A DNA stretch of 64,000 nucleotides from an uncultured Latescibacterota bacterium (GTDB lineage: Bacteria; Latescibacterota; UBA2968). How positions within the stretch are numbered: the first letter of the stretch is position 1; each line of letters opens with the position of its first letter. The stretch spans positions 1,378,394-1,442,393 of the forward strand of contig OY282377.1 of NCBI GenBank assembly GCA_958295785.1, in the 5' to 3' direction. Below the pieces are notes generated by a model. That model had not been told where the DNA came from, did not search any database, and was given only the letters and a program-made list of their open reading frames with translations. Shown piece after piece: positions 52,577 through 61,455 of the stretch. The translations under genes and the position numbers were made by a program.

Positions 52577-53466
52577 GACCTCTGTTGTGACGGAGAAAGT
52601 TGCACGGCGATCATGCCGGCGAACATCAAAACGCAACCGATGAGTTCGCGCGGTGTGAGGGATTCATTCAGAATGAGCCAGCCCGCGAGCACGGCGAAAA
52701 CGGATTCCAAGCTCAAGATGATGGCGGCATGGGTTTCGGGCGCGTGGCGTTGGGCGAAAATTTGCAGGGTAAAACCAATTCCTATCGAAAACAGACCGCT
52801 GTAGGCAATTGGAAATGCAGCGCGTTGGAAATTGGCGAGCGCGAGGGTTGAACTGCTATCGCAGTTGTACACCGCTTCTACAAAGGGAACGGCGATCAAA
52901 CTGCAAAGACCGCAAACAGCGAATTGCAGGACCGCGAGGTGGAAAGCGTCGTGTTTTGCTGCAACGCGCCCAACCGCCAAGATATGGGCGGCCCATAAAA
53001 ACGCGCTGACAAAGACCAGAAAATCCCCCGGTGCAAAGTTCCAGGTTTCTCGAACGCTGAGTAAATACAGACCGATTGAGGCCAGCGGGGCGACGATCCA
53101 AACGCGGCGGTCAATGGGCAATCCGACAAAAAATCCGAGCAGAGGTACGATAATCACATACAGACCGGTGATAAATCCGGTTTTGCCCGCGGTTGTGTAC
53201 ACAATGCCCGTCTGTTGAAAGGACGACGCGCCAAAGAGGATAACGCCGAGCAAGGCACCGGTTTTGAGCGTGTGGCAAAACGGCGCAATGCGCGATCTCT
53301 TGTAGGCGAGGGGCACGAGCAGCATTGCGCCCAACAAAAACCGCGCCGCATTAAAAGCATAAGGGCTTAGGTGATCCATGCCCGCGCGCTGTGCCACAAA
53401 AGTCGTTCCCCATATCCCGGCGGTCAGGAGGAGGAGGGCGTCGGCTTTGTACGTGCGATGGGTCAT
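52573..53466 (-). CDS. EamA-family transporter (DMT superfamily)
   Basis: About 297 aa with ten hydrophobic helices in two EamA repeats (LLLTAGIWGTTFVAQRAG at the start, HAAIILSLESVFAVLAGWLILNE in the second). Such permeases export amino acids or other small metabolites. Between helices six and seven the sequence EAVYNCDSSSTLA is encoded by a palindromic repeat also found at 38346-38367, so the loop carries an inserted repeat. The ATG at 53466 was chosen by AAGG upstream; the open frame begins at 53619. Confidence 0.86.
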   Translation of the reverse strand: MTHRTYKADALLLLTAGIWGTTFVAQRAGMDHLSPYAFNAARFLLGAMLLVPLAYKRSRIAPFCHTLKTGALLGVILFGASSFQQTGIVYTTAGKTGFITGLYVIIVPLLGFFVGLPIDRRVWIVAPLASIGLYLLSVRETWNFAPGDFLVFVSAFLWAAHILAVGRVAAKHDAFHLAVLQFAVCGLCSLIAVPFVEAVYNCDSSSTLALANFQRAAFPIAYSGLFSIGIGFTLQIFAQRHAPETHAAIILSLESVFAVLAGWLILNESLTPRELIGCVLMFAGMIAVQLSPSQQRS

Positions 53467-53548
53467 AATGGCCTTGTTTGTTGTCTGGATCATTGCCATC
53501 TTAGGCAAAGGGGCGAAAATTAAAAAGGTGAAAATTTTCGAGGTTGAT

Positions 53549-55474
53549 ATGGATCGGCATTCACATTGGCTTTGTCTCTGCGCTGTTCTCGTGTGGGCAG
53601 GGTGTCTCGCGCCAGACACTGGGCAGGACGTGACCTCTCTGTCCTGTGTTCAAAAAGCGCGAGAAGTACCTTTGACTCGCGCCCCCCTTGAGATCGATCC
53701 CGGCATTCTCCAGAACCGTGCGTTTAACGAAGCCCCGATGTTGGCGGACCAAGTCAAACGGGGCGAACTCCCGCCCGTGTCTGAACGCCTGCCCGACAAT
53801 CCCCTCGTCGTTGTGCCCATTGAAGCGATCGGTACCTATGGCGGCGCGTTGCGGCGCGCGCTCACAGGCGATATCGTGCAAACTCCTGGCCCGAATAAAA
53901 CCCTCAACGAAAATCTGATGGGCTATGAACGCCCTTTCCCAAACAGCATCCGGCACAACTTGGCCGAGGGTTTTGCCTACGCGGACAGCGGCAGGGTCGC
54001 GGTGTTCAAAATTCGCAGGGGCGTCAAATGGTCGGACGGGCATCCGTTCACTGTCGATGATATTCTCTTTTGGTATAGCGACATGACCTTTGACGACAAC
54101 GCCCGTCAAAATCCCTTTCCACCCGCGGGATGGATGGTGGATGGCAAACCGATGCGGTTAAAAAAAATTGACGCACATACCCTCGAAATCTCCTCTCCCA
54201 AACCCCTAGGGCGCGTGCTCTATGAACTCAGCCGGGAATTGGTCGCCGCGCCCAGACACGTTCTTTTGCCCCTGCACCCCAGATACAATCCCAAAGCCGA
54301 TTACCAAGCCTTTCGCCGCGCCACCACCAGCGCGCAGATGCTCATGCAGCCCGGCATGCCCCGCATCTCTGCATGGGTGCCCGTGGAATGGATCCGCGGG
54401 CAGCGCATTGTTTATGAACGCAATCCCTACTACTGGAAAGTCGATACCGCGGGCAATCAACTTCCCTATGCGGACCGCATCGTCTTCAACGTCATTCAGG
54501 ATCCCCAAGTGATCCTCCTCAAATTCATCAATGGTGAACTCGACTTGATCGGGCGTTATACGCGCATCGACATGTTTCCCACGCTCAAAGCCGAGGAGAA
54601 GAAGGGGAAATTCAAAATTCGCATTACCGGCCCCAACAGGGGGCCGGCCTATCACCTCAACTGGGACGCGCCCAGGCCCGCCTTGCGCGAGGCGTTTCGC
54701 AACAAAAGCGTCCGAATCGCGCTTTCGCACGCGGTGAACCGCGAGGAAATCAACGAGATTGTTTTTCACGGGTTGCTCGAGCCCTCGGGCTATTCTTTTG
54801 GGCCGATCAGCCCCTACTTTTCTGCGGAGGCGTACGCGAAATACGCGGAGTACGATCCCGACAAGGCCAGACGCCTGCTTGACCGAGAGGGCTATGGCGA
54901 TAGCGATGGCGACGGCATCCGCGAACTTCGGGACGGTTCTCGGTTTGAACTCACCATTGATTTTGTCCACCCCGGCGGCATGTTCAACGGCCAGCCGGTC
55001 TCGGAACTGGTCGCGGATCACTGGCGAGATGTGGGGATTAAGGTCAATCTCAATGGGGCATTGCGCGATATCATCGTGCCGCGTCGGTACAACAGCGAAT
55101 ACGATGTCCACTATTGGGGCCTAGAAGGGCCGAACGATCCCTTGACCTATTCTATCGGTTGGGCCGTTCTGGCTAAAAACGTGCCCTATTGGCACCAGAA
55201 TGCCTGGGACGAAGGCCCGAACTGGTTGCACGAGGCCACCCGATACGTGCGATTGGCAATGACCACTGTCGATACCGCAAAACTCCGCGCGTACATGATT
55301 CGGGTGCGCGATCTCCACACGGAAAACGTTCCGATCATCACCATTGGTTCCGCGTACCACGTTTGGGGGGCCAATATCCGCTTGGGCAATGTGCCATATC
55401 AAAACGTGGCCGACAACGCCTTTCTGGGCTGGAGCCGACCGGTGTTTCACGAACAGATTTTTGTGAAGAGATGA
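53549..55474 (+). CDS. ABC transporter substrate-binding protein, family 5
   Basis: About 641 aa. A lipoprotein signal is visible (LCLCAVLVWAGCLAPD, Cys near 19). The fold is that of peptide/nickel-binding proteins: GGALRRALTGDI, VKWSDGHPFTVDDILFWY (about 160-177), RGQRIVYERNPYYWKVD (about 286-302), VRIALSHAVNREEINE (about 390-405). Unlike normal family members it lies without permease or ATPase genes, so the rest of the transporter must be elsewhere. It may bind peptides or oligosaccharides in the periplasm. GAGG precedes the ATG. Confidence 0.9.
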   Translation: MDRHSHWLCLCAVLVWAGCLAPDTGQDVTSLSCVQKAREVPLTRAPLEIDPGILQNRAFNEAPMLADQVKRGELPPVSERLPDNPLVVVPIEAIGTYGGALRRALTGDIVQTPGPNKTLNENLMGYERPFPNSIRHNLAEGFAYADSGRVAVFKIRRGVKWSDGHPFTVDDILFWYSDMTFDDNARQNPFPPAGWMVDGKPMRLKKIDAHTLEISSPKPLGRVLYELSRELVAAPRHVLLPLHPRYNPKADYQAFRRATTSAQMLMQPGMPRISAWVPVEWIRGQRIVYERNPYYWKVDTAGNQLPYADRIVFNVIQDPQVILLKFINGELDLIGRYTRIDMFPTLKAEEKKGKFKIRITGPNRGPAYHLNWDAPRPALREAFRNKSVRIALSHAVNREEINEIVFHGLLEPSGYSFGPISPYFSAEAYAKYAEYDPDKARRLLDREGYGDSDGDGIRELRDGSRFELTIDFVHPGGMFNGQPVSELVADHWRDVGIKVNLNGALRDIIVPRRYNSEYDVHYWGLEGPNDPLTYSIGWAVLAKNVPYWHQNAWDEGPNWLHEATRYVRLAMTTVDTAKLRAYMIRVRDLHTENVPIITIGSAYHVWGANIRLGNVPYQNVADNAFLGWSRPVFHEQIFVKR

Positions 55475-55492
55475 GCCGTCCTCTTAGAAGCA

Positions 55493-55568
55493 TTTTCGGG
55501 CGAGCACGGGGGCATGGCCCCTAAGTTTCTATCTTTGCATCTCGTGTCTTTGGGCGAGCACGGGGGGT
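55493..55568 (+). repeat. Dispersed hairpin repeat, copies R5 and R5b
   Basis: One copy with GGGGGCATGGCCCC lies at 55493-55542. A second copy begins at 55541 (CTCGTGTCTTTGGGCGAGCA) and is cut off within its hairpin by the left end of MITE copy 2 at about 55569. Confidence 0.8.
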
Positions 55569-55990
55569 TATACCAATATGTTGCCAGCCAGCGATCCCCT
55601 TGACCTTACGCAGTCATTCAGAAAAGCCATAGCAAAAATGCCATCACAAAAAACCCTCCGATAAAACCATCGCGCACAGCGCGCAAGGCCGTCTCGCAAC
55701 CCACATCCATCTTGCAACTTCCTTCGCAGGCCGGCGCATGTCGTACTGCTACAAAAGCGTTTTGCGCTGTGCCAGCCTCTCGGCGTTTGAGAGCGGCATT
55801 TTTTGCCTACTTTTTTTTGCTGTTGAAAAAAAGTAGGTCGCCGCACGCCGTAGGCACAGGCGTAGCCAACGCATCGAAGGCAACCCATGTGGAGGCAGAA
55901 CCAAACGCTTTACGTAAGTCTGTCCCCAATTCCTCATTCCTCCCTGATGGGAGGCAGGATACGGACAACTTAAAAGCAAATTGGTATTAG
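55569..55990. mobile_element. MITE-like element, copy 2 (about 420 bp, inverted relative to copy 1)
   Basis: Ends TATACCAATATG and its near-inverse CAAATTGGTATTAG. Its inverse complement shares long blocks with copy 1, for example ACGCCTGTGCCTACGGCGTG-like text, CAAACGCCGAG and GCACAGCGCAAA. It sits in a hairpin repeat. A GGGTAGGTCCCAATAATTTT sequence follows (55992 on), as it does after R3. No gene is present in 55475-56063. Confidence 0.72.
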
Positions 55991-56063
55991 GGGGGTAGGT
56001 CCCAATAATTTTAAGACAACTTCTTAGCTTGATGCGGACGGGGAATCACGTCTCCCCTTCTTT

Positions 56064-56885
56064 CTAAAAAAAACATTTCAAAAAATTTGCCGCGCGGATA
56101 GCGGCACGGTCGGGTGGCAGGTCCCCGCCAAAGGCGTGGTGCAGGGTGACGTAGCCTGTGTACTCGATGGCGTGCAGGCCGTCAAAGACGCGCTGAAAGT
56201 CAATGCCGCCCGGTTCATCGAGCGGTCGCAAGGTGGAGTGAACCGCGCCGCGCACCCATGTGGTCATGGGCATGTCGCCGCTGGGGTCTGGAACGTGATT
56301 TTGCAAATAGACGTTAAAGAGATGGGGCGCGAAGCGTTTGAGGGTTTCCGGGCCGTAGTCTTCGCCGCACAGGGCCAAATTCGCTGGTTCGTAAATGAGG
56401 CCAAAATTGGGTCGGTTAATCCTTTGCAGCGCGTGGAGCGATCCCGCGACGGTTTCAAAGAGGCTTTGGGTATGCGATTGATGCGCCAAGCGGATCCCGC
56501 GCTCGGCGGCTTCATCGGCAGCGCGCTGGGCATTTGCGATGTCGGCATCGGTTTTGATGCAGACGCGCAAGAGGTCGCAGGCGAGGGCGTCGGCCAAGTC
56601 GAGGTGTGGGGTAATATGGCGCAAGCTGTCCGGGCCATTGGGGCCGTTTTCGGGGATGGCAAAATCGCCCGTTGCCATCGAGACGACGAGGTCGTGTTTT
56701 TTTATCAGGCGTTGCACCTCGCGGATGCGTTCGGTGGGGCTGTGCGTGCCCACGCCCGATGCGCGCATGCAAAGTGCTTTGTACCCCGCGTTTTGGGCAA
56801 TTGCCGCGAGTTCGGGCAGGGCGATAGTCAAATTGCGTTTGTTGCGAAAACTTTCGGCAACGCGGACGGAAAGCGAGAGTTGCAT
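56064..56885 (-). CDS. Sugar phosphate isomerase/epimerase family protein
   Basis: About 273 aa, a TIM barrel related to hydroxypyruvate isomerase and xylose isomerase-like proteins. RVAESFRNKRNLTIALPELAAIAQNAGYKALCMR opens the barrel; NFGLIYEPANLALCGED (about 160-176), YLQNHVPDP and YVTLHHAFGG follow where the metal ligands lie. It could epimerise a keto-sugar for the dehydrogenases at 57967-60008. ATG 56885 follows GGAGG; the open frame begins at 57104. The strand is opposite to those genes, so no operon is formed. Confidence 0.88.
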   Translation of the reverse strand: MQLSLSVRVAESFRNKRNLTIALPELAAIAQNAGYKALCMRASGVGTHSPTERIREVQRLIKKHDLVVSMATGDFAIPENGPNGPDSLRHITPHLDLADALACDLLRVCIKTDADIANAQRAADEAAERGIRLAHQSHTQSLFETVAGSLHALQRINRPNFGLIYEPANLALCGEDYGPETLKRFAPHLFNVYLQNHVPDPSGDMPMTTWVRGAVHSTLRPLDEPGGIDFQRVFDGLHAIEYTGYVTLHHAFGGDLPPDRAAIRAANFLKCFF

Positions 56886-57151
56886 ATCGACCTCCGGATC
56901 AGAAATTTTTGAACCCATCCCCTGCTCGGTCCGTGCCTGCGAGGAAGGGAGATTTTCCCCACCCTTGCGCGAAGGGCCGAGGGATGGATCGCCGTTCATT
57001 TTTAGACGGTTAGCATGTATGCGGGATTTTCGCGCTGCTGTCAACGCCCGAATGCGGCGTGGAAATTTCGATTTGCAAATGGCGGATTTTTTCATATTCT
57101 TCACAAGTCCGTGTGTTATGTGTTTCCCATTGTGATGGAAGGCGGCGTGTT

Positions 57152-57808
57152 ATGATCGAAATGCGCGTTGAGGATTTGAGTCGAGATCATTCGAGGCAAG
57201 GCATGGTGTGGTTGCGGAGCGTTGAGGGCAGGGTGATGGTGCCCATTGAAATTGGTCAGACCGAATATCTATCTATTTGTGCAGAACTGGCTGGCGAAAC
57301 AAGGCAACGCCCGCTCGCGCACGATTTGTTGCAAGCCGTGTTGCTGTATTTTGATGCCGCGGTTGAAAAGGTGCAGATCGTCGATTTGCAAGACCATGTT
57401 TTTTATGCCGAACTCGTCCTCTCTGTTGGGGATACGCAGGTGCGGTTCGACGCCCGCCCCAGCGATAGCATTGCGCTGGCTCTCAAGTTTGACGCGCCCA
57501 TCTATATGGATGCCAAAATTATTCAGCAGGTGGGGTTCAAGATTCACCGCACGGAACAGGGGTACGAACTCCGGCGGTTGCAACCCCCGGCCGTCGGTCT
57601 CGTGAAGACAGAGGCCGCTTCGGACATCGTGCAAGCAACAGAGCTCCCCATACAAGGCGTCGATTCGCAGGGGCGGGATATCGATCCCGATGAATTGCTC
57701 GAGGTGTTGAAAGACGAGATGAATAAGGCGGTTGAGGAAGAGCGGTATGAAGATGCGGGGATGATCCGGGATGAAATCGAGCGGATAGAGGCGAGAGACG
57801 CGAAGTGA
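57152..57808 (+). CDS. Bifunctional nuclease family protein with UVR motif
   Basis: About 218 aa. The N-terminal DUF151 domain is evident (MVPIEIGQTEYLSICAEL, RPLAHDLLQAVL, DARPSDSIALALKFDAPIYM, about 27-120). The C-terminal 40 residues form a UvrB/UvrC-type helical pair (LKDEMNKAVEEERYEDAGMIRDEIERIE). BFN proteins are reported to have DNase/RNase activity; a UVR motif suggests contact with DNA repair proteins. ATG 57152 is 30 bases after a GTGTTATGTG region; the open frame from 57059 is not used. Confidence 0.9.
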   Translation: MIEMRVEDLSRDHSRQGMVWLRSVEGRVMVPIEIGQTEYLSICAELAGETRQRPLAHDLLQAVLLYFDAAVEKVQIVDLQDHVFYAELVLSVGDTQVRFDARPSDSIALALKFDAPIYMDAKIIQQVGFKIHRTEQGYELRRLQPPAVGLVKTEAASDIVQATELPIQGVDSQGRDIDPDELLEVLKDEMNKAVEEERYEDAGMIRDEIERIEARDAK

Positions 57809-57892
57809 GATCCACGAAGGACGCGAAGAAGGATGCGAGGATAGAACGGATCGCGGATTAAGCGGATGGCGCGGATGAAAGGCGAGCGGTGT

Positions 57893-57932
57893 GTGTAGGG
57901 GCGATGCCCCCGTGCTCGCCCGAAAAGGCAAG
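57893..57932 (-). repeat. Dispersed hairpin repeat, copy R6 (inverted)
   Basis: GTAGGGGCGATGCCCCCGTG, then CTCGCCCGAAAAGGC; the inverse of the R2 type. The sequence GCGAAAAGCAACCACCGGGA after it resembles text at 11788-11805. Confidence 0.85.
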
Positions 57933-57966
57933 AGACAAGGCGAAAAGCAACCACCGGGAAATCCCA

Positions 57967-58980
57967 ATGATAGGGGTAGCGATACAAGGCGCGGGCAATG
58001 TTGCAACCGAACACATCAAAGCCTATCAGAACAATCCCCATACCCAAATTGTGGGCATTGGCAGTCGCACATTGGAAAGCGCGCGCCAAAAAGCCGTCGC
58101 CTGTGGCGTGGATTGTGAAGTATTCGATTCTTATGACCGCCTGCTCGACCGCGCTGACGTGAATCTCGTGTCGATCTGCACGCCGCCGGATTTGCACGCC
58201 GCAGAAACCATTGCAGCAGCCCAGGCCGGGAAGCATGTTTTGATTGAAAAACCCGTGGCCGTGAATGCAGACGAACTCCACGCCATGGACGCGGCGGTTC
58301 AAAAAGCTGGCGTGAAAACCGTGGTGAGCTTTGTCCTGCGGTGGAATCCAATGGTGCTGTCCATCAAACGGGCTGTTGAAAAGGGGTGGGTCGGGCAGCC
58401 ACTTTTGGTGCAGGCCGATTACTGGCATGGGCCAACCCATCAGCATCCCAAAAAATTTGAACGCCCCACTTGGAATCCCATGACCGCAGGCGCCCTTGTT
58501 CACGGGGGTTGTCACGCGATAGATGCGGCGCGGTTTGTGCTGGATAACGATCCCATCGTGCAAGTGTCGGGCGTCTCTGCCCGCAAGAGCAGCCATCTTG
58601 AAACCTATCTCGCAACCACTGTGGCCGCGGTTCAGTTTGCGCGGGGCACTGCGGGGAAAATTTCCGGATCAACCGAATTTTTCATGCCTTATGTGTTTAA
58701 TCTGGAAGTCTTCGGCGACGAAGGCGTGATCCGCAACAATCGGTTTTACACAAAGCAGATTGCCGGCCAACGCGACTTGGCCGATATTCCAACCGTGTTG
58801 CCAGACAGCGGCGCGGTGTCGCACCACCCTTTCCAAGAGATGATCGACCATTTCATCGACTGCATTTTGACCGACGCGGAATCCCACGACAATCTGGCCG
58901 CAGCGGTCAATACCCATCTCGCGTGTTTTGCCGCCGAAGCATCCGCACGAGATCGGGGCGTGCCCATTTACTTGGCATAG
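57967..58980 (+). CDS. Gfo/Idh/MocA-family oxidoreductase
   Basis: A 337-aa dehydrogenase. Nucleotide loop VAIQGAGNVATEHIKAY (about 4-20); EKPVAVNADELHAMD (about 95-109) with the catalytic Lys; GGCHAIDAARFVL (about 180-192) with the His. It acts on a sugar or cyclitol. The next Gfo/Idh/MocA gene begins 26 bases after its stop, so the two are co-transcribed and may act on successive or alternate substrates. Confidence 0.92.
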   Translation: MIGVAIQGAGNVATEHIKAYQNNPHTQIVGIGSRTLESARQKAVACGVDCEVFDSYDRLLDRADVNLVSICTPPDLHAAETIAAAQAGKHVLIEKPVAVNADELHAMDAAVQKAGVKTVVSFVLRWNPMVLSIKRAVEKGWVGQPLLVQADYWHGPTHQHPKKFERPTWNPMTAGALVHGGCHAIDAARFVLDNDPIVQVSGVSARKSSHLETYLATTVAAVQFARGTAGKISGSTEFFMPYVFNLEVFGDEGVIRNNRFYTKQIAGQRDLADIPTVLPDSGAVSHHPFQEMIDHFIDCILTDAESHDNLAAAVNTHLACFAAEASARDRGVPIYLA

Positions 58981-59006
58981 GTCGAAACGCCACTCAGGAG
59001 AGCAGT

Positions 59007-60008
59007 ATGGCTGTCGATCAAACGCTCAAAATAGGACTCGTCGGCTGTGGGGGGTTGGGGGCGCGGCACGCTTGCCATGTAGATGGCATGGCAGGCGCGG
59101 AACTGGTGGCGGTTTGCGATCGCGCACGGGATTCGGCAGCGGCACTATCCCATCGACTCGCGTCTCAACCGGCCGTATATGACGATCACCGCGCCATGTT
59201 GGCCGCGCAATCTCTGGACGCCGTGCTGGCGGTAACGCCCAATTTTGTACACTGCCCTATCGCAATAGACGCCGCCACAGCAGGCGCGCATGTGTTTTGC
59301 GAAAAACCCATGGCCCTGACGGTTGAAGATTGCAACGCGATGATCGATGCGGCGGATAAGGCCGGCGTTTTTTTGATGATCGGATATGTGCGGCGTTTTC
59401 AAAATGCCTACCGCGCGATGAAACGCTTGATCGATGACGGGCAAATAGGCGAGGTGCGTATGGCGCATGCCGTGCGTTTGGGCACAGGGCCGCCCGGGGG
59501 CGCAGAGGGATGGCAGTTGCAACGGGAGAAATACGGCGGGCTTTTTTCCATGTACAGCCACGAGTTGGATCAACTCACATGGATGGCGGGCGAGGTGCGC
59601 GCGGTTCAGGCTGTGATGCGATACGACGAGGCATCTACCAATACGGTGGAGGAGAGTATTTTTGTCAATTTGGAATTTTGTTCGGGCGCTATCGGGTCTT
59701 TGAGCAGCAGCCGAATTTATCCGGGTGGGAGCTACGAATTGGGCGTGGCGGGCACAGCAGGGGCCGTGAAAATTACCAGCGGAACCGGCACGCACCTAAC
59801 ACTCAGCCGCGCGGGCGAAAAACCCGAGCACCTGACGTTTGAGCGAAACAACGGCCTGCTGGACGAGATGGCTTATTTTTTTGCTTGCATCCGAACAGGC
59901 GAACGCCCGCAGTCCAACGGCATAGATGGCCGGCACACCATCGCCATTTCCCTCGCGGCCCACGAATCCGCACGCACGGGTCACAAAGTGGAAGTCACTG
60001 AGAGGTGA
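59007..60008 (+). CDS. Gfo/Idh/MocA-family oxidoreductase (second)
   Basis: A 333-aa dehydrogenase, distinct from the one upstream. KIGLVGCGGLGARHACHV (about 7-24), FCEKPMALTVEDCNAMID (about 94-111) and GGLFSMYSHELDQLTWM (about 169-185) mark cofactor, Lys and His sites. CAGGAG precedes ATG 59007. The 3' end lies against the DUF2442 remnant on the opposite strand. Confidence 0.92.
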   Translation: MAVDQTLKIGLVGCGGLGARHACHVDGMAGAELVAVCDRARDSAAALSHRLASQPAVYDDHRAMLAAQSLDAVLAVTPNFVHCPIAIDAATAGAHVFCEKPMALTVEDCNAMIDAADKAGVFLMIGYVRRFQNAYRAMKRLIDDGQIGEVRMAHAVRLGTGPPGGAEGWQLQREKYGGLFSMYSHELDQLTWMAGEVRAVQAVMRYDEASTNTVEESIFVNLEFCSGAIGSLSSSRIYPGGSYELGVAGTAGAVKITSGTGTHLTLSRAGEKPEHLTFERNNGLLDEMAYFFACIRTGERPQSNGIDGRHTIAISLAAHESARTGHKVEVTER

Positions 60009-60244
60009 GAAAGATGGCAAAGTTCAACCCCATCATCCAAATCTTCCCAATAAATGGCAACCCCCCCCCGGTTCGATTGACCAGTTGGCGCGTTGTTCAT
60101 CGGTTGCCATAGATAACCAATTTAGCCAATGCACGTCGTCCAACCGGAGACGCATTTCTCGTCCATCGCTTAATGAGATGCACAGGAGGCCATTGTCAAA
60201 CCGCACGCCTGTTGCGCTGGCTTTTTATCGAGAGAAGTAAGCAT
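59981..60244 (-). pseudogene. DUF2442 protein, frameshifted
   Basis: On the minus strand ATG 60244 after GAGGAGG begins MLTSLDKKPA. The domain then continues in another frame: SATGVRFDNGLLCISLSDGR, MRLRLDDVHWLNWL and ATDEQRANWSIEPGG. It changes frame again at a run of nine C (60061-60069), giving AIYWEDLDDGVELCHL. The true end seems to be lost in the flank of the dehydrogenase gene. DUF2442 proteins pair with DUF4160 proteins as toxin-antitoxin-like modules. Confidence 0.7.
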
Positions 60245-60424
60245 TCCAAGCCTCCTCTAACTGTTCTAAATTGTTGTGGGTAAGTTTCACGATTTGGTTT
60301 AATTCCGCTTGGTGATAGCCGCGATTGTACGCAACAGATACGGGTTGTAGCCAGATTTTCGCTACTTTTTCAGCTCTGAGGAGTAGAAGCGAAATTTATA
60401 TCCGTTGATGGTGATTGTGGGCAT
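60225..60424 (-). pseudogene. DUF4160 protein, internal deletion and frameshift
   Basis: ATG 60424 begins MPTITINGYKFRFYSSE, the standard DUF4160 opening, then stops at TAG 60361-60363 region. The rest is in another frame: AKIWLQPVSVAYNRGYHQAE and IVKLTHNNLEQLEEAWNAYF, ending TAA 60225. The middle section with the usual PPHVHV text is missing. Together with the overlapping DUF2442 remnant this is a dead module. 60425-60533 holds no gene. Confidence 0.72.
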
Positions 60425-60533
60425 GTGTTCGACCTTGAGAGCGATGTGTTGTTCGAAAAATACGCGATTTGCGGTCGTGAATCAACTGGGAAAAATTTAT
60501 CTCTAAAAATTTTGATCTCGTATAGAGGGGCAG

Positions 60534-61229
60534 ATGGCAAAGTTTGAGCAGGTACGCGCACTGACATTCGATTTGTTCGGTACGATTTTGGACTTGGGCG
60601 GCAGCCTGACGCCGTTTATTGACGAGATGCTCCGCGAGAAAGGCGCCGATACAACCGCAGCAGCGTTCTGGCAGCAATGGCGCTATCGGCAGCGGCTGGA
60701 GCAATTTCAGGACACGATCATGATGCTCGGGCACGGGGGCTATTTGGAGACCGTGCGGCGGGCTTATGTGTATGTGCTGGCGCTGAACAAAATCGAAATG
60801 TCCAACGAGGAAGTGGAGACATTTTTAGCATGCTGGCGAGAACTGAAGCCTTTTCCCGAAGTCAGAGCCGGGCTGGAAAAATTGCGAGCGCGGTATCAAC
60901 TCGTCGGTCTGTCCAACGGGGATCCTGCCTTTCTCGATCACTTGGCAAAAAATCAAATTCAGTGGGATTTTGACCGCGTCATTTCCGTGACCGCGATGGG
61001 CGCGTTCAAGCCGCATCCGGCGGTGTATCGCCGCGCCGCGCAAATCCTGGGGCTGGAAGTGGGCGAGTGTATGATGGTCTCGGCCAATTCGTTTGACGTG
61101 GTGGGCGCCCGCGCGTGCGGTTTTCGCGGTGCATACATCAACCGCTATGACTTGCCCTATGAAGACTCGCCCTATCGCGCCGATATAACAGTCGCAGATT
61201 TCACAGAACTGGCCGAGGCTATCGCATAA
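60534..61229 (+). CDS. HAD-superfamily hydrolase (dehalogenase-like)
   Basis: A 231-aa HAD hydrolase of the haloacid-dehalogenase subgroup. Motif I is LTFDLFGTILDLGG (about 10-23), motif II VGLSNGDPAF (about 123-132), motif III FKPHPAVYRRAA (about 155-166), motif IV region MMVSANSFDVVGARACGF (about 178-195). A helical cap spans 25-100. It could hydrolyse a phosphate or a halogenated acid; the residue set Asp/Ser/Lys is retained. Intact among decayed genes. Confidence 0.88.
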   Translation: MAKFEQVRALTFDLFGTILDLGGSLTPFIDEMLREKGADTTAAAFWQQWRYRQRLEQFQDTIMMLGHGGYLETVRRAYVYVLALNKIEMSNEEVETFLACWRELKPFPEVRAGLEKLRARYQLVGLSNGDPAFLDHLAKNQIQWDFDRVISVTAMGAFKPHPAVYRRAAQILGLEVGECMMVSANSFDVVGARACGFRGAYINRYDLPYEDSPYRADITVADFTELAEAIA

Positions 61230-61281
61230 GCCGCGGCGAGAGAACATCCCGTTTTCGCGTTTTCATGCACGAAGAGAAAAC

Positions 61282-61434
61282 AGTGCTAAAACCATTGAGA
61301 CCACGATTGATGAACGAGGTAATATGCAATTACTGGAGCCGCTCCAGTTGCCAACACCACGACGCGCATTTGTAGCTATTACGGCTTTCCGATTTGTCAC
61401 AAGCGAAATTGTTCATTTTTTGAGTCACACATAA
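61282..61434 (+). pseudogene. Antitoxin-like fragment
   Basis: The frame SAKTIETTIDERGNMQLLEP and LQLPTPRRAFVAITAF resembles small antitoxins of the DUF104-like kind (TxDExGNLxLLEP, RALVTI). There is no start codon with a ribosome site and the C-terminus is unusual. A TAA at 61432 closes it. It is likely a leftover of a toxin-antitoxin pair. Confidence 0.5.
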
Positions 61435-61455
61435 CATAAAAACACGTCTTCAATC

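Noticed and set aside
51695-52804. 369-codon frame on the plus strand
   Set aside because: It is antisense to the redoxin-oxygenase and EamA genes, both of which have clear motifs.
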